Source: JBDHTQ01 sp039808765
Lineage (GTDB): Bacteria; Pseudomonadota; Alphaproteobacteria; UBA2400
DNA: 64,000 nt
Assembly (NCBI GenBank): GCA_039808765.1
Contig: JBDHTQ010000001.1
Coordinates: 255,726 to 319,725, forward strand
Reading direction: 5' to 3'
The position numbers and the translations under genes are program-made. The notes under the pieces were generated by a model that worked only from the letters and a program-made list of their open reading frames with translations, was not told where the DNA came from and ran no database searches. Positions 17,842 through 25,723 of the stretch are shown piece after piece (position 1 is the stretch's first letter; the number at the start of each line of letters is the position of its first letter).

Positions 17842-18039
17842 ATGAGAAAAAATAAAAGCTACAGCTATCGCTCTGGTTCTGATCGCACGTTTGTTGGATC
17901 AATGATTCGTGGTTTTTTTCTGCTCGCAATTTTGGGAGCGGTGGGAGGGGTAACGTGGTTGGCACTGACGCCAGTTAACCCAACCGTTCAGCAAACGGTG
18001 CGACCTGTTCCCGCTGATAAACTTGGTGGCACAACCTAA
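17842..18039 (+). CDS. Small single-pass membrane protein (65 aa)
   Basis: The frame reads MRKNKSYSYRSGSDRTF, then one hydrophobic segment (residues about 23-41, MIRGFFLLAILGAVGGVTWL) and a short Pro/Val-rich tail (TPVNPTVQQTVRPVP). The Arg/Lys/Tyr-rich N-terminus should stay in the cytoplasm, with the tail in the periplasm. The end overlaps the recombinase reading frame by 17 bases, suggesting coupled expression. Small genes of this shape sit before xerC/xerD in other alphaproteobacteria as far as I recall, but no function is known to me. Confidence 0.6.
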   Translation: MRKNKSYSYRSGSDRTFVGSMIRGFFLLAILGAVGGVTWLALTPVNPTVQQTVRPVPADKLGGTT

Positions 18040-19093
18040 AGTAACGCGCACGCCTGATATGACGGCGTCAAGAAAAAATGCTAATGATGCAGATGGGGCT
18101 GCGGTGGTCCGCCGTGAGGCCCTTAAAGCTATCCCTAAAAAGCGTGGCCGTCCTGCCAAGATTCGCCGACGATATCCACCTTTACTTGATGCTTTTCTGG
18201 CAATGCTCGCTGCCGAGCGCGGTGCGGCCAAGGCCACACTTGAGGCATATGGTCGAGACCTGCTTTCGTTACATGATTTTTTACATCATACAAATGTATC
18301 CTTACAAAGTGCGACAAGTCAGGATTTATCACGATATCTCGCCAATCAAACCAAAGCAGGAATGGATGCCCGCACGCAAGCACGACGATTGTCGTCACTT
18401 CGCCAGTTTTACCAATTTTTGCTCTCTGAAAAGCATATCAATCATAATCCTACACAAGTTTTGGATCGCCCGAAAGAAGGACGTTCTTTGCCGGACGTTT
18501 TAAGCCAAGAAGATGTTTCGCGCTTGATCGATACAGCCAGACGGGATTCCTCGTTTGAAGGGCGTCGGCTTAGCCTTTTGCTTGAACTGCTTTATGATAC
18601 GGGGTTGCGTGTCTCTGAGCTTGTTTCGCTTACGCATGCTGCATTTTCTGATGATTATAGTTGGGTGCGCGTGAAGGGCAAAGGCAACAAAGAGCGAATG
18701 GTGCCTCTTACCGAGCAAACTCAGCAGTCTTTGGGTACGTTCTTTACACAAAACCCTCATCCAGATAATGAAAACGTGCATAAACGTTCATCATATCGTT
18801 TCCTTTTTTCATCAGATAGTGAGAGTGGGCACTTGACCCGCCAGCGATTCGCTCAACTTCTAAAAGGGTTAGGGATACAGGCGGGTATTTATCCTTCGCG
18901 CCTTAGCCCTCATAAAGTGCGCCATGCTTTTGCGACGCACTTGCTTGAAAACGGCGCTGATTTGCGGAGCGTGCAAAAGATGTTGGGCCATGCTGATATT
19001 TCAACCACACAAATTTACACGCATGTTGTTTCTCATCGTTTACAACAGGCAATGGAGACGCATCCGCTAGCGAAAGCAAAAAAACAAAGCTAA
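18023..19093 (+). CDS. xerD: Tyrosine recombinase XerC/XerD
   Basis: This site-specific recombinase resolves chromosome dimers at dif during division, with a Xer partner and FtsK. It has an N-terminal SAM-like core-binding domain (residues about 50-140, LEAYGRDLLSLHDFL) and a C-terminal catalytic domain. The full active site is present: Arg196 (GLRVSEL), Lys218 (VKGKGNKER), His297 and Arg300 (HKVRHAFATHLL), His323 (LGHADIS) and Tyr332 (QIYTHV). The 356-residue length includes a basic N-terminal extension of about 45 residues (KKRGRPAKIRRRYPP). The GTG at 18023 is the longest start; ATG 18059 is an alternative. XerD versus XerC cannot be decided here. There are no phage or integron genes nearby, so a housekeeping role is favoured. 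Confidence 0.9.
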   Translation: MVAQPKVTRTPDMTASRKNANDADGAAVVRREALKAIPKKRGRPAKIRRRYPPLLDAFLAMLAAERGAAKATLEAYGRDLLSLHDFLHHTNVSLQSATSQDLSRYLANQTKAGMDARTQARRLSSLRQFYQFLLSEKHINHNPTQVLDRPKEGRSLPDVLSQEDVSRLIDTARRDSSFEGRRLSLLLELLYDTGLRVSELVSLTHAAFSDDYSWVRVKGKGNKERMVPLTEQTQQSLGTFFTQNPHPDNENVHKRSSYRFLFSSDSESGHLTRQRFAQLLKGLGIQAGIYPSRLSPHKVRHAFATHLLENGADLRSVQKMLGHADISTTQIYTHVVSHRLQQAMETHPLAKAKKQS

Positions 19094-19132
19094 AAATGAT
19101 CATTTAAACTTAATAACAGACCGCTTGACACG

Positions 19133-19152
19133 TTTTCGGGATTTGCTCTGGA
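19133..19152. repeat. 3'-end fragment of the three-hairpin element
   Basis: Twenty bases beginning TTTTCGGGATTTGCT match 5909-5928, the very end of the tandem element plus its flank, at 19 positions. It lies in the short gap between the convergent recombinase and EVE-domain genes, the same kind of place as the other copies. The rest of the element is not recognisable here. Confidence 0.4.
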
Positions 19153-19263
19153 ACGGGGCCATTTGCGGTGCTTGATGTTCCACCATTTCCATAGGCTCTT
19201 GGGCGGTATGGGTATTTTTAGGGTTAATGCAGTAGTCGGTATTTTAAACTACAGTGAATGTAT

Positions 19264-19686
19264 TTATGAGGCCGCGCCCATTTTCTCAATAATTTTCCAT
19301 TCTTCAATCCGCACGGGTTGAACCGACAGACGAGACTGTTTCAGCAAAATCATTTCAGCAAGTTCAGGTGTAGACTTAATTTGTTCCAAGGTAACAGACT
19401 GAGCAAACTCTTTTACCGGCTCTACACCCACCTGCACGAAGCGGCCTGTCTCATCGCTTGGATCAGGATGGGCGGTTTCTCTAATTCTCATTATCCCGAC
19501 AATTTCTTTGCCGATGTTGGAGTGGTAGAAAAAAGCCAAGTCATCTTTTTTCATCGCCATCAAATTAAGCTTGGCCGTATGGTTGCGTACCCCATCCCAA
19601 AACGCATGACCTTCTTTTAGCAAACGCGAAAAAGAATAAACATCCGGCTCAGATTTCATGAGCCAGTAATGCTGTTTTCCAGACAT
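19264..19686 (-). CDS. EVE-domain protein
   Basis: EVE domains are PUA-related folds that read modified bases in nucleic acid. The 140-residue protein is one complete domain: YWLMKSEPDVYSFSRLLKEG at the N-terminus is the family signature, followed by WDGVRNHTAKLNL, DLAFFYHSN, IVGIMRI and, late, LLKQSRLSVQPV. The ATG overlaps the gpsA stop (TGATG). In many alphaproteobacteria a YciI-like gene lies between gpsA and the EVE gene; here they are directly coupled. A role in RNA or modified-DNA recognition is known for the fold only. Confidence 0.92.
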   Translation of the reverse strand: MSGKQHYWLMKSEPDVYSFSRLLKEGHAFWDGVRNHTAKLNLMAMKKDDLAFFYHSNIGKEIVGIMRIRETAHPDPSDETGRFVQVGVEPVKEFAQSVTLEQIKSTPELAEMILLKQSRLSVQPVRIEEWKIIEKMGAAS

Positions 19687-20708
19687 CAATGAATCTCCAT
19701 TTTCAGCGGGCGTGTGAGAAGTGAGGTTACCACTTGCTCCAAGGGCTGCTTGTGATGAACAACAGCTTCAACAGCAGCACAAATCGGCATTTCACATCCC
19801 GCCTGAGCCGCCCGTTTAAGTACAGCCGTTGCGGAAAAAACACCTTCCGTGAGTTTCTCGTGATGAGGGGTTTCTTGGCGACCGAGGGCATAGCCCAAGG
19901 CGTAGTTGCGCGATTGCAGCGATGTGCAGGTTAGGGTCATATCCCCCAACCCTGCCAATCCCGCAGGCGTTTCTGCTTTTCCGCCTAAAGCCAAACATAA
20001 GCGGCGTAACTCAACCAATCCCCGCGTGATGAGTGCGGCGCGTGCATTTTCACCATAACCTTTTCCATCAACTATACCGCAGGCAATGGCCAGAACGTTT
20101 TTAACCGCACCACAAAGCTCCACGCCGATCAAATCATCTGAGCCATAACAGCGAAAGGTTGCGCTGCTTAATGCTTCGGCGATTTTTGCCGCTTGCACAA
20201 CATCGTTTGCGGCAATCGTAACAGCAGCAGGTAACCCCTTTGCTATCTCCGTAGCAAAAGTTGGCCCTGATAATGCTGCAAGCGAGATATTGGGAATCAG
20301 CTCTGATAAAACCTCACTCATCAGCATACCCGTTGTCTGCTCAACCCCTTTGGCGCAAATAACCAGTGTTTGCGAACTGTTTACGCCACATGCATTGATT
20401 AATGTTGCAATCGAGCGTATTTGCTGCGCCGGGACAGCGAGTAAAATAACATCGTTTTTCAGCGCAACAGACAAATCTGCCGTGACATGTGGTAAGGGGC
20501 TAATCTTTATGCCCGGCAGATAACGATGATTTTCGCCTGTTTTCGCAAGAGAGATCAAATCATTTGGTGTGCGTCCCCATAAGTCTACATGGCGACCCGC
20601 GCGCGCAGCAACAACCGCTAGCGCTGTTCCCCATGCCCCAGCCCCAACGACACCGATTGAAATGGGGTGTGCATAACCATCCACGGGCTGATGACAAGAA
20701 TCAGTCAT
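19686..20708 (-). CDS. gpsA: NAD(P)-dependent glycerol-3-phosphate dehydrogenase
   Basis: GpsA reduces dihydroxyacetone phosphate to sn-glycerol-3-phosphate, the backbone for phospholipids. It starts at the ATG 20708 after AAGGGG and is 340 residues long, normal for the family. The N-terminal Rossmann fold has GVVGAGAWGTALAVVAARAG. Further motifs are LAVPAQQIR, ICAKGVEQTTG, LSGPTFATEIAKGLPAAV, the catalytic Lys in GAVKNVLAIACGI, and GLAGLGDMTLTCTS with RNYALG. It is the first gene of a gpsA-EVE operon. Its product is the substrate source for the acyltransferases that include the plsC product at 17 kb. Confidence 0.96.
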   Translation of the reverse strand: MTDSCHQPVDGYAHPISIGVVGAGAWGTALAVVAARAGRHVDLWGRTPNDLISLAKTGENHRYLPGIKISPLPHVTADLSVALKNDVILLAVPAQQIRSIATLINACGVNSSQTLVICAKGVEQTTGMLMSEVLSELIPNISLAALSGPTFATEIAKGLPAAVTIAANDVVQAAKIAEALSSATFRCYGSDDLIGVELCGAVKNVLAIACGIVDGKGYGENARAALITRGLVELRRLCLALGGKAETPAGLAGLGDMTLTCTSLQSRNYALGYALGRQETPHHEKLTEGVFSATAVLKRAAQAGCEMPICAAVEAVVHHKQPLEQVVTSLLTRPLKMEIH

Positions 20709-20758
20709 TGGCAAGCACCCCTTGAAAAGTTATCGCTGACAAAAAAGAGCGAGAAGAC

Positions 20759-21025
20759 TTATTCGTCTTCGTCGCCTTCTGCATCTTCGCTACCAGCATC
20801 ACCTTCGCCGGCATCTTCCTCAATTTGGCTGATCAGGTCTTGCAGGATTGAGATCACATCATCGGGGCTTGTCATATCAACTGCTTGATTTACAGCTGAT
20901 TCAATCATGGCGACGGCGACGTAGGGAGCGAGCTCCTCATTTTCCATCAAGGCATTGCTTAGGTGCCGATCGGAAATATCGAGTGCATCCTCAAAAAGTT
21001 GTTCCATCTCTTGTTCTTTCGCCAT
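20759..21025 (-). CDS. Small acidic protein (88 aa)
   Basis: A good ribosome binding site (CAGGAG) precedes the ATG. The sequence is helical for residues 1-65 (MEQLFEDALDISDRHLSNAL; VAVAMIESAVNQAVD) and ends in a run of Asp, Glu and Gly (EEDAGEGDAGSEDAEGDEDE). It has no membrane segment. I do not recognise a family. The acidic tail could bind basic proteins or metals, but that is a guess. It is divergent from the RNA methyltransferase gene, and an inverted repeat lies in the shared upstream region. Confidence 0.75.
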   Translation of the reverse strand: MAKEQEMEQLFEDALDISDRHLSNALMENEELAPYVAVAMIESAVNQAVDMTSPDDVISILQDLISQIEEDAGEGDAGSEDAEGDEDE

Positions 21026-21053
21026 GTTGTGCTCCTGTTAAAATTTGGCATAT

Positions 21054-21073
21054 AAGGTTGCTAGCACAACCTT
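21054..21073. promoter_or_regulatory. Inverted repeat between divergent genes, possible operator
   Basis: AAGGTTG and CAACCTT form a perfect 7-bp inverted repeat around CTAGCA. It sits 29 bases upstream of the acidic-protein ATG and 69 bases before the RNA methyltransferase ATG, where a repressor or activator could act on both. No U tract follows, so a terminator is unlikely. The regulator is unknown. Confidence 0.4.
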
Positions 21074-21141
21074 AACCGCAACGCTATGGTTTCTGTTGTT
21101 TTTTTGTGCGACAATTATGTTAACAACTTGTTGGGTGAGCT

Positions 21142-22476
21142 ATGCGCAAGGGTGATGTACTGAAAGTTAGAGTTGAACGGCTGGGAGCACAGGGTGACGG
21201 CTTGTCACATGTTGAGCGGCGTCCGCTCTATATCCCACTGGCGTTGCCGGATGAGTTGGTTGAAGTTCGCTTGCAGGATTCATTAGGTGATGGCTACCAA
21301 GCCGAGCTATTGAAGGTGATTGAACCGAGTTCATTTCGTGTGGAGCCTTATTGTACGCATTTTAATCAATGTGGTGGCTGTAGTGTTCAGCACTTGGTGC
21401 GGGCAGAATACTTGGCTTGGAAAACGCAGAATGTTCGTGATGTCTTGTATCGTACGCATTTGATTACAAATGAAAACGAAAAAAGGATTGTTCGCTCGAC
21501 TTTGTTTGTTCCCCCTCAAAAACGTCGTCGTATCACATTAACGGCAGAGGAGAGGGGGCCGGTAAAACTGCCAATTCTTGGCTTTAACGCACGTGCCAGC
21601 CATCGCCTGATTGAAATAACGGAATGTCCGGTTAGTCGCTCTGAATTGATTGCACTTTTTCCGGCACTACGCGAAAGCCTTGCGCCTTGGGTGCGCGCAG
21701 CTAAAACACTTGATATCAGTTTAACGCTCGCCGAAAATGGGGTTGATGTTCTTGTTACCGGGAGTGCGCCAAATCTTGAAGCGCGTGAAGGTGTGGCATC
21801 CCTTTTACGTCAACCCGAAGTTTGTCGCATCAGCTGGCGGGCTAACGAGCGACGCGCGAGCGAGGCCATTGCCTGCGTGCGTGAGCCTTTCGTAACGTTT
21901 GGGGGGGTGCGTGTGATGCTTCCTCAAGCCAGCTTCTTGCAGCCCTCGCAAGAAGGGGAAAGCCTTTTGGTTAAGGCGATTTTAGAGGGGGTGCGTTCTG
22001 TGCAACCCTCTGCTTCACCGACCCGATTGAAATGCCTTGATCTGTTTAGTGGGGTGGGGTCATTTACTTTTCCTCTTCTTGAAGTGGGGAGCATTATGGC
22101 CGTTGAGGGGAACGAGGATTCTATTCAAGCGCTTAATAATGCTGCAAAAATGGCAGGTTTAAGTGAAAATGTGTCTGGGGAAACGCGGGATATCTTTCGC
22201 GATCCGCTGACGGCCAGTGCACTTGATCAATATGATGTCGTCGTGATTGATCCGCCGCGAGCAGGGGCTGTCGCACAGTGCGCAGAGATTGCACATTCTG
22301 ATGTGCCACTTGTTATGATGGTTTCGTGTAATCCGGGAACATTTGCCCGCGATGCTGCTCAGTTGGTTGAGGGTGGATATCGGCTTGATTGGGTTCAGCC
22401 TATTGATCAGTTTTTATGGTCTCATCACATCGAATTGGTTGCCCGTTTTTATCGACCAGGTATAGGTTCAACCTGA
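21142..22476 (+). CDS. Fe-S class I SAM-dependent RNA methyltransferase (RlmC/RlmD/TrmA family)
   Basis: The enzyme should form 5-methyluridine in rRNA or tRNA. It has an N-terminal TRAM domain (residues about 1-58, LKVRVERLGAQGDGLSHV), then four Cys for a 4Fe-4S cluster: Cys71, Cys77 and Cys80 (CTHFNQCGGC) and Cys162 (ITECPVS). The methyltransferase domain has LDLFSGVGSFTFPLLEVG as SAM motif I, VVIDPPRAGA as motif IV and the nucleophile Cys396 in VSCNPGTFARD. At 444 residues it is full length. Alphaproteobacterial members often cannot be split into RlmC, RlmD or TrmA by eye, so I leave the symbol empty. Confidence 0.92.
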   Translation: MRKGDVLKVRVERLGAQGDGLSHVERRPLYIPLALPDELVEVRLQDSLGDGYQAELLKVIEPSSFRVEPYCTHFNQCGGCSVQHLVRAEYLAWKTQNVRDVLYRTHLITNENEKRIVRSTLFVPPQKRRRITLTAEERGPVKLPILGFNARASHRLIEITECPVSRSELIALFPALRESLAPWVRAAKTLDISLTLAENGVDVLVTGSAPNLEAREGVASLLRQPEVCRISWRANERRASEAIACVREPFVTFGGVRVMLPQASFLQPSQEGESLLVKAILEGVRSVQPSASPTRLKCLDLFSGVGSFTFPLLEVGSIMAVEGNEDSIQALNNAAKMAGLSENVSGETRDIFRDPLTASALDQYDVVVIDPPRAGAVAQCAEIAHSDVPLVMMVSCNPGTFARDAAQLVEGGYRLDWVQPIDQFLWSHHIELVARFYRPGIGST

Positions 22477-22491
22477 GAGAAAAATGCAAAG

Positions 22492-22956
22492 CTACGAACC
22501 GCTGGCGAGGTAGATAACAAAGTTATATAAATTTTCGTCGGTGCAGGTAAGTTCCTGAACTGAGGTTCTTAATTGTTCATTTTGCTCAAAGCCATAAATG
22601 AGGTTTTCATTTTGACGTTTTTGCCAGAATGGTTTTAGGCTTTGGCACATTCGCCCAGAGAGTTGTGCGATCTTAACCCGTAGGGTTGGTTTTCGCTGAA
22701 AAGGGTTTCGATTCGGTTCCAGTTTTTCAATTTCAAGAGCAGCATAACCGCTCTTGTCGAGGTAGGGCCAACGTATGGGCAAAACAGGGTTTTTTGCATG
22801 AGCGTTTTCGATGCGCAAAAAATCCAACCCATCCTCAATTTGCGCTTTGGTGTGGGATTCGTATGAGACAAAACGCGCCCCCACCCCGAGAAGTATAAAG
22901 AAAATGATCAGCGTATTTATGATATTTTTCTTTGCAAAAAGTTGGGTTTTGTACAT
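22492..22956 (-). CDS. Membrane-anchored hypothetical protein (154 aa)
   Basis: Residues 1-11 are basic and residues 12-31 form one hydrophobic segment (NIINTLIIFFILLGVGARFV), giving a signal anchor with about 120 residues outside the membrane. The outer part shows no recognised domain. It has two Cys (MCQSLKPF and ELTCTDEN) that may pair, and a short motif WPYLDKSGYAALEIEKL. It converges with the RNA methyltransferase gene (15-base gap) and is divergent from dotA, sharing the 210-base region upstream of both. A link to the secretion system is possible only from position. Confidence 0.65.
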   Translation of the reverse strand: MYKTQLFAKKNIINTLIIFFILLGVGARFVSYESHTKAQIEDGLDFLRIENAHAKNPVLPIRWPYLDKSGYAALEIEKLEPNRNPFQRKPTLRVKIAQLSGRMCQSLKPFWQKRQNENLIYGFEQNEQLRTSVQELTCTDENLYNFVIYLASGS

Positions 22957-23166
22957 TATTTTTACTGTTATTTATCGTTAAGGGTTGATTTATAGCACAA
23001 TTTTTCTATAATTTTAATTATTGTCTAGATAATTTAACTACAGTCTCGCATGCCAGCATGGTATAACATATGATAGGGTGAATAGAATATTAACTCTAAT
23101 GGGTTAGGATGGTTCAGCCATCAAATTGCTATCATTGGGTAGTACCTGAAACATAAGGCGGCAAGA

Positions 23167-25695
23167 ATGAAGTTGTTTTTAATGGGTTTGTCATATTTTG
23201 GTCGTTTTTTAGCATATGGGCTTAATCCACGATTGGGCCGCATGATCAAACCTGTAAAGCAATCTTATTTCTTTTTTGGTCGTGTTTTTATTGGTGTTTT
23301 TGCCGCTATGGGGTTGTTTGAAAGATCCCATCCATGGGTGCGCGAGGGCGTGCGGGTAAAGCCGCTTAACGTTTTGACGCTAGCATGGGTAAAAACCGAC
23401 TGGCGCAAGCCGTGGAGACCAATACCGGTTACGGTGTTATCAATCACAATTATGGCCGCAAGTGGTTTGCTGGCGATGTCTTCGGGTATGTTGTCGATCG
23501 GAACCAGAGCCACACAGGCATATGCCGATAGCTATTTCAGTTCGCCCACTCCTGACACTGACATTGCGCTAAGATATTTGGGCGCGGCGGTTGGGATGCA
23601 AATCAATGATCCGGGTGGATCGACACTTGCCACATCCATCTCGCCGATGGTTGAGGGATTCCAGCAGATGATGGCGCTTTATTCAACAGTCATGCTGGTT
23701 ATCGCCGGGTTTGTTCTGATGTACATCATCATTGCAGCTGTTGCGGGAACAGCGCATGAAGGGCGGTTTGGTGGCGGTAGTTTTAATCATATTTGGGCAC
23801 CTATTCGCCTTATTGTGGCAATCGGTCTTCTTGTACCGTTGCCCACGGGGTCATATAGCGGCTACAACTCCGGTCAATATATTGTTGTAACGATGGCGCA
23901 ATGGGGTTCAGGTTTTGCGTCGCATTTGTGGGTACCTTTTGCAACCTCGCTGGCTGATAAAGGTAACATTCTGGCTGAGCCAGCGGTAGGCAATGCCGCC
24001 GTAACCGTTGAAACAGCTTTGATCGCAGAGTTTTGTAAATCGCGTTATAATAACATTTTGCATGCCTTGAGCGCGGGAACAACAAATCCTCCCACTGATC
24101 CGGCAATTGATCGTATCGTTCCTCCTAATCCGGTCGGCACGAAATACTCAATTTATTACACCGCAGCAAATAATGCGTCGAGCCAGTATTGCGGTCGGAC
24201 AGAGTATGAAATTACAAACAACGCGACCCCCTTCGTTAAAGCAATGCTTGATGAATACCAGCTTGCATATTTTAATATGCTTGATGATGTAGAGGCTTTG
24301 GCAAATGAGCTTAATGTTAACCCCGACCTCATCGATTTCCAGGGCGGAGCCCAGCCCGATGTGGGCAAAGAAGACGCCATTTGGACTGCACTAACTCAGG
24401 GGTATGGCGGGGTTAAAGGTTATGTTCAGATCGTTGAGGAATATCAAGCAGCCTTGAAAACAGCTGTGACAAACGCAAAAGAAAGCCAAACTGATTCCGC
24501 GCGTGATGCAATGGTAAGCGATATTGAAAATGCAGGATGGGCCGGTGCTGCCATGTGGTTTAATACGATATCACGCCTGAATGCTGAATTTTTGCAATCT
24601 GCTCGTGCGATTCCTGTCACATTTTCGCCGGATTATGTTTTGGATGGCGATGCTAATACTCCATCGACGTTAAGGCTGGCACAAAACGTTAAGTATGGGG
24701 TTAATTCATTGATTGATCGTCTTAACGGTATCGCGCCGCAATTATCGACGGCATATGCGAATTATAGCGGGACAACAGGTACAGCTGCTGGAGCAGGGAG
24801 TGTTCTCGCTGGAACATCAGGAGGGGTGAAAAATAGTGCAAATTATAACGCTGATGTTTCTCACTTTATGTCTTTTGTTCCTGATCTCGCAGGTAGCATG
24901 GTTCAAAAGGGATTGACCGATATTTTTAGTACATTTGTCGGCGGTCCATTTCAAAACATGTGGCTTGGCACAAACACTCATTTGGATGAGGTTTATCCTC
25001 TCGCACAATTGGCGCAGATTGGCGATTGGTTGGTTGAGCGCAGCTTTGCACTTTTCGGTTTTTCACTTATTCCGGGTTTGTCATCTTTGTTTATTTTTGC
25101 CCTTATGGGTGCGGGTGCGGGTATTATGCTGCAATATGTTTTACCACTTATACCGTTTATTCGCTTTTTGTTTGCGTTCTGTGCGTGGTTGCTTGTTATT
25201 CTTGAAGCGATTATTGCCGTACCACTGGTGGCCCTGGCACATTTAACGACAAAAGGTGAGGGCGTGTCGGGGGACATGGCACGCAGTGCATACTTTATGA
25301 TCTTTTCGATCTTCTTCCGCCCGGCTTTCTTGGTGATCGGTATGATTGTGGCGCTGATGATGTTTTCAGTTATGGTTGGTGTTCTAAATGATATGTATCG
25401 CTATGCTGTTTTAGGTTTTCAGGGTGCATCGGGGGGCAATGCAAATGGTGGTTTTGCAACCATTATGTATACCATTCTATACGTCGTAATTGCGTATATG
25501 ATGTGTAATCTTTGCTTCAAGATGATTGAGGAAATTCCTGATCATGCCTTTAAGTGGATCAATCAGGCCTCTGCAGGACGTGAGGTGACGGCAGACGAGA
25601 AGGTTCACTCGATTATGGCGAACGCAGGGGATCAAATTGTTTGGTCGCCCATGCGTTCAGTTCAGCCTCGTGCGACAAAGATTATAGGTGATTAA
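23167..25695 (+). CDS. dotA: DotA/TraY-family type IVB secretion membrane protein
   Basis: DotA and its conjugative relative TraY are polytopic inner-membrane proteins needed for Dot/Icm or IncI transfer. This 842-residue protein, preceded by AAGGCGG, has the expected plan. It has an N-terminal cytoplasmic stretch, membrane segments near 95-115, 178-198 and 218-233, a large periplasmic region (about 245-610), and a cluster of C-terminal segments (about 625-830). The most diagnostic block is GGGSFNHIWAPIRLIVAIGL followed by YNSGQYIVVTMAQWGSGFA. Legionella DotA is longer (over 1000 residues), while TraY is nearer this length. No other complete dot/icm gene is adjacent, so the system is split. 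The gene is followed by a repeat-rich gene at a 28-base gap, which is likely co-transcribed. Confidence 0.88.
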   Translation: MKLFLMGLSYFGRFLAYGLNPRLGRMIKPVKQSYFFFGRVFIGVFAAMGLFERSHPWVREGVRVKPLNVLTLAWVKTDWRKPWRPIPVTVLSITIMAASGLLAMSSGMLSIGTRATQAYADSYFSSPTPDTDIALRYLGAAVGMQINDPGGSTLATSISPMVEGFQQMMALYSTVMLVIAGFVLMYIIIAAVAGTAHEGRFGGGSFNHIWAPIRLIVAIGLLVPLPTGSYSGYNSGQYIVVTMAQWGSGFASHLWVPFATSLADKGNILAEPAVGNAAVTVETALIAEFCKSRYNNILHALSAGTTNPPTDPAIDRIVPPNPVGTKYSIYYTAANNASSQYCGRTEYEITNNATPFVKAMLDEYQLAYFNMLDDVEALANELNVNPDLIDFQGGAQPDVGKEDAIWTALTQGYGGVKGYVQIVEEYQAALKTAVTNAKESQTDSARDAMVSDIENAGWAGAAMWFNTISRLNAEFLQSARAIPVTFSPDYVLDGDANTPSTLRLAQNVKYGVNSLIDRLNGIAPQLSTAYANYSGTTGTAAGAGSVLAGTSGGVKNSANYNADVSHFMSFVPDLAGSMVQKGLTDIFSTFVGGPFQNMWLGTNTHLDEVYPLAQLAQIGDWLVERSFALFGFSLIPGLSSLFIFALMGAGAGIMLQYVLPLIPFIRFLFAFCAWLLVILEAIIAVPLVALAHLTTKGEGVSGDMARSAYFMIFSIFFRPAFLVIGMIVALMMFSVMVGVLNDMYRYAVLGFQGASGGNANGGFATIMYTILYVVIAYMMCNLCFKMIEEIPDHAFKWINQASAGREVTADEKVHSIMANAGDQIVWSPMRSVQPRATKIIGD

Positions 25696-25723
25696 TTTTT
25701 AATTTTTTTAAAAGGAGGTTATT

